64,000 nt of DNA. It comes from Blepharisma japonicum (Eukaryota > Ciliophora > Heterotrichea > Heterotrichida > Blepharismidae). This document shows positions 60,289 through 64,000 of the stretch, piece by piece. The position numbers and the translations under genes are program-made. Every line of letters begins with the position of its first letter. Within the stretch, counting starts at the first letter, position 1. The notes beneath the pieces were generated by a model. It was not told the origin of the DNA and did no database searches. It saw only the letters and a program-made list of their open reading frames with translations. The stretch lies in contig CATKHK010000006.1 of assembly GCA_949751835.1 (NCBI GenBank), forward strand, positions 744,001 to 808,000, read 5' to 3'.

Positions 60289-63200
60289 TTATTTCATTTC
60301 GAATTCTTCAAAGTTATTCTTTAATTTTGTCGCGTAAAATTGTCGCCTTTCATTCTTATCAAATATAATGCAGCTATTATTTTTGCTGTTTTGAATATAA
60401 GTTGGCTTTTTATTAGATGGCCAATGCAAAATCTTTTGGCTAAGTCGATATATGTCTAAGTCCTTCTGAAAATCCTCATTTTTTTCCTGTGCAGAGATTA
60501 TTTCTCCGAATCTTGGCCTATCCATATTGGAGGGATTCAGCATTATTGCTAATATTTCTTTTGCCCATTTTGGATTCACTCTTGACATTGTTTCCTGCAG
60601 TGAATACTCATTTAAAATATCAGCGAGCTTTCCCATACACATATACAAAATAATCAGTCCAACTGAGTAGAGAGCTGCCTTTTCTCTGCTAAAATTTTTA
60701 GATGCTCTTTTAATTTTTTCATTTGCATTTGAAATCTTCAACATTTTGAGAACTTCTGGAGACATAAATGAGATAGGTGGACTTTTAGTTTTATTTTTAT
60801 CTCCATCATGTCAGTATTGAAAATTTTTTATATATTTATATATTTTGAGTTCGCTGAATTGATTTATAATAAAATCATCAGAATTAATATCAAACAGATA
60901 GATTTCCTTTCTTGCTAAGTATTTAAACGATCTAATTAAATCATTAGCAATTCCAGCAATTTGGAAATCTCTTAATGATTTATTTTTCTCCATGTATTCA
61001 CTCAAACTCTCTTTGCATAATTCCAATTTAATAACGATTTTAGCTTCATTGACTGTTTTATCTTCTTCATTGGTTTTTTGATAACTCATTCCAAAATATT
61101 TTAAAAATAAGTTTCTTTTTCCACTGAATTTTTCAAGTTGATGAATCATTTCTTCACACTGATGAAATTGATCTTCAGAAGCTAAGAAAAACTCTCGAGT
61201 ATAATACTGCTCATGACCACTCTGTGCACTATTGAAGCCAATTAATTTATTATCGCTTGAGGAATTATACAAATTAGGAATAAAGCTCACATCATTGCTT
61301 TTGTAGTTTGTGGATTCTTGTGAAAGAGACAAATTAATTTCAGTTGCTTCTTCATTATCCTTAAATGCAAATTGTTGAAGATATTTTATCGGTAATTGCT
61401 TCTTTTGCCATTCTTTCATGGCATTTGACATCAATAAGTCGTTTATATATTCTTCGTCAGTTCTAAGAATATCAGAAACTTCTTTTAGACCTGGCCTATT
61501 TTTATAGTCGAAAATGAGCATCTGTGAAAGCAATCGTGCAAGTCATGGAATTTTGATTTTGGAAATTGCGTCACATAAAATATTCGTATCTCTATTAAAC
61601 CCATCAATTGGCTCTAAACTTCATATTTGAAAAAAAATTAGCCCTAAGCTAAACACATCTGCCTTCTCCCTCCTAAACTTGGCTTTTGATTGATGTGTTA
61701 ATTGTTCTGGCGCAACAAACTCATCTTTGCTAATATGAACAGTGCGCTCCTTTGTTTCGCATAAAGAGTTTTCAGTTATATCAGATAATGAAAAAGAAAA
61801 ATCAATTATTTTTAAATTGAAACCCTCTTCAGGTACCACTATTACTTCAGTGCATAATCCATTATGCACAATTTTATTTTCTTTCATTATAATTAATGCA
61901 TTTAGCAAATCATAAACAATTGAAGCAATCATATAGCTGCAATAAATTTTATTTTTTTCAAATGAATTGATTATTTCCTTTTTTAAAGAATATTTCCATG
62001 CCTCAGTTATTATATAAAATTTTGATATATTCGTAAATCTTTGATAAAATGCTCCGTAGTAGTGAAGGAAATTTTTTCCTTTACTTGACATAATTTTCAT
62101 TATGCAAGCTTCTTTTTCAAATTTTTCGATTCATTTATTTAGATCTAATTCCGTACTACTAATTTTTTCTTTATTTGTATGAATAATTGGATTTGGAAAT
62201 GAATAAATCATTATTGATATTTTTTTATTGCTAGGCACTTTTATGCCTTCAATTGTATTTATTTTAATTCGACCTTTATAGCGCTCAACTTTAATTCCAG
62301 GATATTGATCATTTATACAGAGCTGACATTTCCTTATTTCAATTTGATTTATATCAGAAATATCGCCACTATAATCTCAATACTTCGCAAAATCCTTTTT
62401 GGTGATGTTATTGGTATTTTCTATAGCTGAGTCAATCCAAAAATCACTATTTTTAATTTGATTCCCTAAAAATGCATCGCTTGAGAATATATCAACTTGC
62501 GTAGGTTTTCTGCCGTAAATATATAAAAACATTAAACTATCATGCAAACTCGTGTTATTATCGCTGCTTATCATATTGATGAGATTTAAAATTTCAATAA
62601 AATTGAATTGTTTTCTTTCCGCTTGAGTCATCTTCACAAAGAAATAGCCTAAAAATTTAGATACTTTCTGCAGAACAAATTCTTTCAAGAAAATAATATT
62701 TTTTATTGATTTATCTAATTCACAGATAAACTTTAAGGGCTCAGTGAATGAATTTATATTATTTATATCGAATTTTCCACATAAATCTTGAACATGCTCA
62801 ATGCAATACTTTGTCGATCGTGATGTAAACGATGAAAATGTTTCTACTTTGTTATCATTAATTATGTAGTATTTTTCTTTTAAAAACTCATTATCGCTCA
62901 TTAGCATAACAAATGCAGTATTAAAACTTGCTCTTGTTTTAAAATTCATATCAAGCATTTTAGATAATAATCGCGATAGCCAACGTGGCTCTATAGAAAA
63001 TATTTCATTCTTCAATTTAAGCTGAGATCATTTGAGATTGAGTCCTGAAATAGATTTAAGAGTTGCCATTTTTAAAAAAACAAGTCCAAGAGAGAAAACA
63101 TCCGATTTCTCTCGACTAAAATGTATATTTTTGCTCTTAAATGATCTATCTCCATAAGCTTCTCTTAATTCTGGAGACATGTAATCGATTGTGCCTCGGA

Positions 63201-64000
63201 CTGTGTTTGTTTCATCATCTCCTTCATTTTCATATGCATATGATAAACCAAAATCTCCTATTTTAAAATTGCCATACTCATCTATAAATATATTATCAGG
63301 CTTGATATCATGATGGCAAATATTTTTCTTCCTAAGTTCCAAAAATCCCTCAAGCAGCTGATAAATATCATACGCAAGAAATGGGCCATATTCTTTTCCT
63401 TTTTCAATTCTTTCATTTATCTCTTTTCCAAGAGTTGTGCTGCAGAATTGCATTACAATGTAATAAGCCCTTTCATCAGCTTTATTTATATAATTATCAT
63501 AAAAAGCAGCATAATATTGCAAAAAAAAATCATGATTGCCAGTCGCTTTTCGTAATAATTTGGCTTCATGCTCATATTTTTTGAGATCAGCCTCATTACT
63601 GCTGGAAAAGCATTTAATTGCAACTTTCCTGCTTATAGATTTTAATGTCCCTTTTCAGATGGAATAAGTTACGCCTGATCTCCTATCAAATCTTAAGTGA
63701 ATTAAAGAATCGAAGAAAAGATCATCTATTGACCTAATGGTTTTTTTCATGAACCAGTAATATAATAATTTCTTTTGTCCTCCAACTGAGTATTCAAAAT
63801 TTAATTGTGCAAATTTTTGATTAAGGTCATTAAATTGTCGTTTATCTGAAGGATTTTCAAAGTTTAAAGAAATATTATTTACTGCAGATAATATTTCGAG
63901 GATTTCGTCATTATTTTTGTCAGTCCCGCTTTTCCGTTGAAAAATAATTCAATTAAAGGCTAATTTCATAAAAATTTTTTTCAATCTCAGATCTTTAGAG
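60289..64000 (-). CDS. Tandem triple-kinase-domain protein (one kinase, two pseudokinase domains; 5' end outside window)
   Basis: 1,236 residues are visible and the frame is open at the window edge; residue 1 here is the codon at 63999. Many TGA act as Trp (SIWKGTL, LKWSQLK, KYWDYSG, NKWIEK, QIWSLEP, IPWLARL, QYWHDG). Domain 1 (about 110-345): SGVTYSIWKG, VAIK, CHHDIKPDN (Asp231), DFG (249-251), YMSPEL and KSDVFSLGLVFLK, so probably active with HHD in place of HRD. Domain 2 (about 560-850): HNGLCTE in place of HRDLKPE (His712), DFS in place of DFG, no VAIK lysine, but VAPEQ and KADVFSLGLIFFQ. Domain 3 (about 920-1150): LFDINSDD, YKY in place of DFG, but SFMSPEV and SVGLIILYM. Domains 2 and 3 are pseudokinases. 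The layout resembles regulatory pseudokinase-kinase tandems such as JAKs, in a different order. Confidence 0.85.

Noticed and set aside
1-64000. Transposons, IES borders, CRISPR arrays, prophage or operons
   Set aside because: I saw no transposase, no terminal inverted repeats, no spaced direct repeats and no bacterial gene order. Close same-strand spacing is explained by the compact macronuclear genome.
1-64000. tRNA or rRNA genes
   Set aside because: Intergenic stretches were scanned by eye for B-box-like GTTCRANYC and 5S motifs; the only GTTC..TTCGA-like match (about 47283) lies inside HDDC2.

Overview
This window is a piece of the macronuclear genome of a ciliate, most likely a heterotrich close to Blepharisma. 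Three things seen in the sequence support this. First, in about half of the genes the reading frame runs through TGA, and TGA falls where the protein family has tryptophan (Myb repeat Trp, the PP2C GIWD motif, the DOMON core, the kinase DxWS motif, the ETF-QO NWxxPEGG tail). TAA and TAG remain stops. Second, the few introns are 15 to 17 nt long with GT..AG ends. Third, genes are dense and separated by short AT-rich spacers. Stentor uses the standard code, which makes Blepharisma the better fit; this assignment is an inference.

Layout. 1-12.0 kb: the 3' part (4,004 codons) of a giant repeat protein with Sfi1/centrin-binding-like helices and an IQ motif. 12.0-20.2 kb: UMP/CMP kinase, a mitochondrial-type PP2C, succinyl-CoA:3-ketoacid CoA-transferase copy 1 (minus), an Atg8 that already ends in glycine, and THO complex subunit 2 (minus, two tiny introns). 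20.5-23.3 kb: a decayed aldo/keto reductase, ribosomal protein eL37 with a 16-nt intron right after its ATG, and a CS-domain co-chaperone. 23.7-34.8 kb, all minus: a class II DYRK kinase, a UBA-USP deubiquitinase, ETF-ubiquinone oxidoreductase, a long coiled-coil protein and a 12-repeat 'LRxxHFxLG' protein. 35.2-43.6 kb: an EF-hand/coiled-coil protein, an R2R3 Myb protein, a UBA protein, a second coiled-coil protein and a two-TM protein. 43.7-50.5 kb: COQ6, COP9 signalosome CSN4, a small membrane protein, HDDC2, a basic coiled-coil protein and a four-module DOMON-cyt b561-cyt b5-FNR redox protein. 51.1-56.3 kb: a DYHC palmitoyltransferase, an acylated PP2C, a divergent SUV39-like SET protein and CoA-transferase copy 2 (plus). 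56.4-64.0 kb, all minus: a CDPK-like pseudokinase, a PH-domain CAMK-type kinase, an intergenic GC-rich island that may be a structured RNA, and a protein with three tandem kinase-like domains (one plausible kinase, two pseudokinases) that runs off the window.

The genes are mostly an ordinary eukaryotic mixture and do not form an operon. Loose themes are mitochondrial ketone/fatty-acid and ubiquinone metabolism (two CoA-transferases, ETF-QO, COQ6), Ca2+/centrin and cytoskeletal proteins (giant scaffold, EF-hand coiled-coil, CDPK, repeat proteins) and signalling by kinases, pseudokinases and PP2C phosphatases. The most unusual items are the giant Sfi1-like scaffold, the triple-kinase protein, the CDPK pseudokinase and the DOMON-b561-b5-FNR fusion. 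I saw no transposase, terminal inverted repeats, CRISPR array, rRNA or tRNA.
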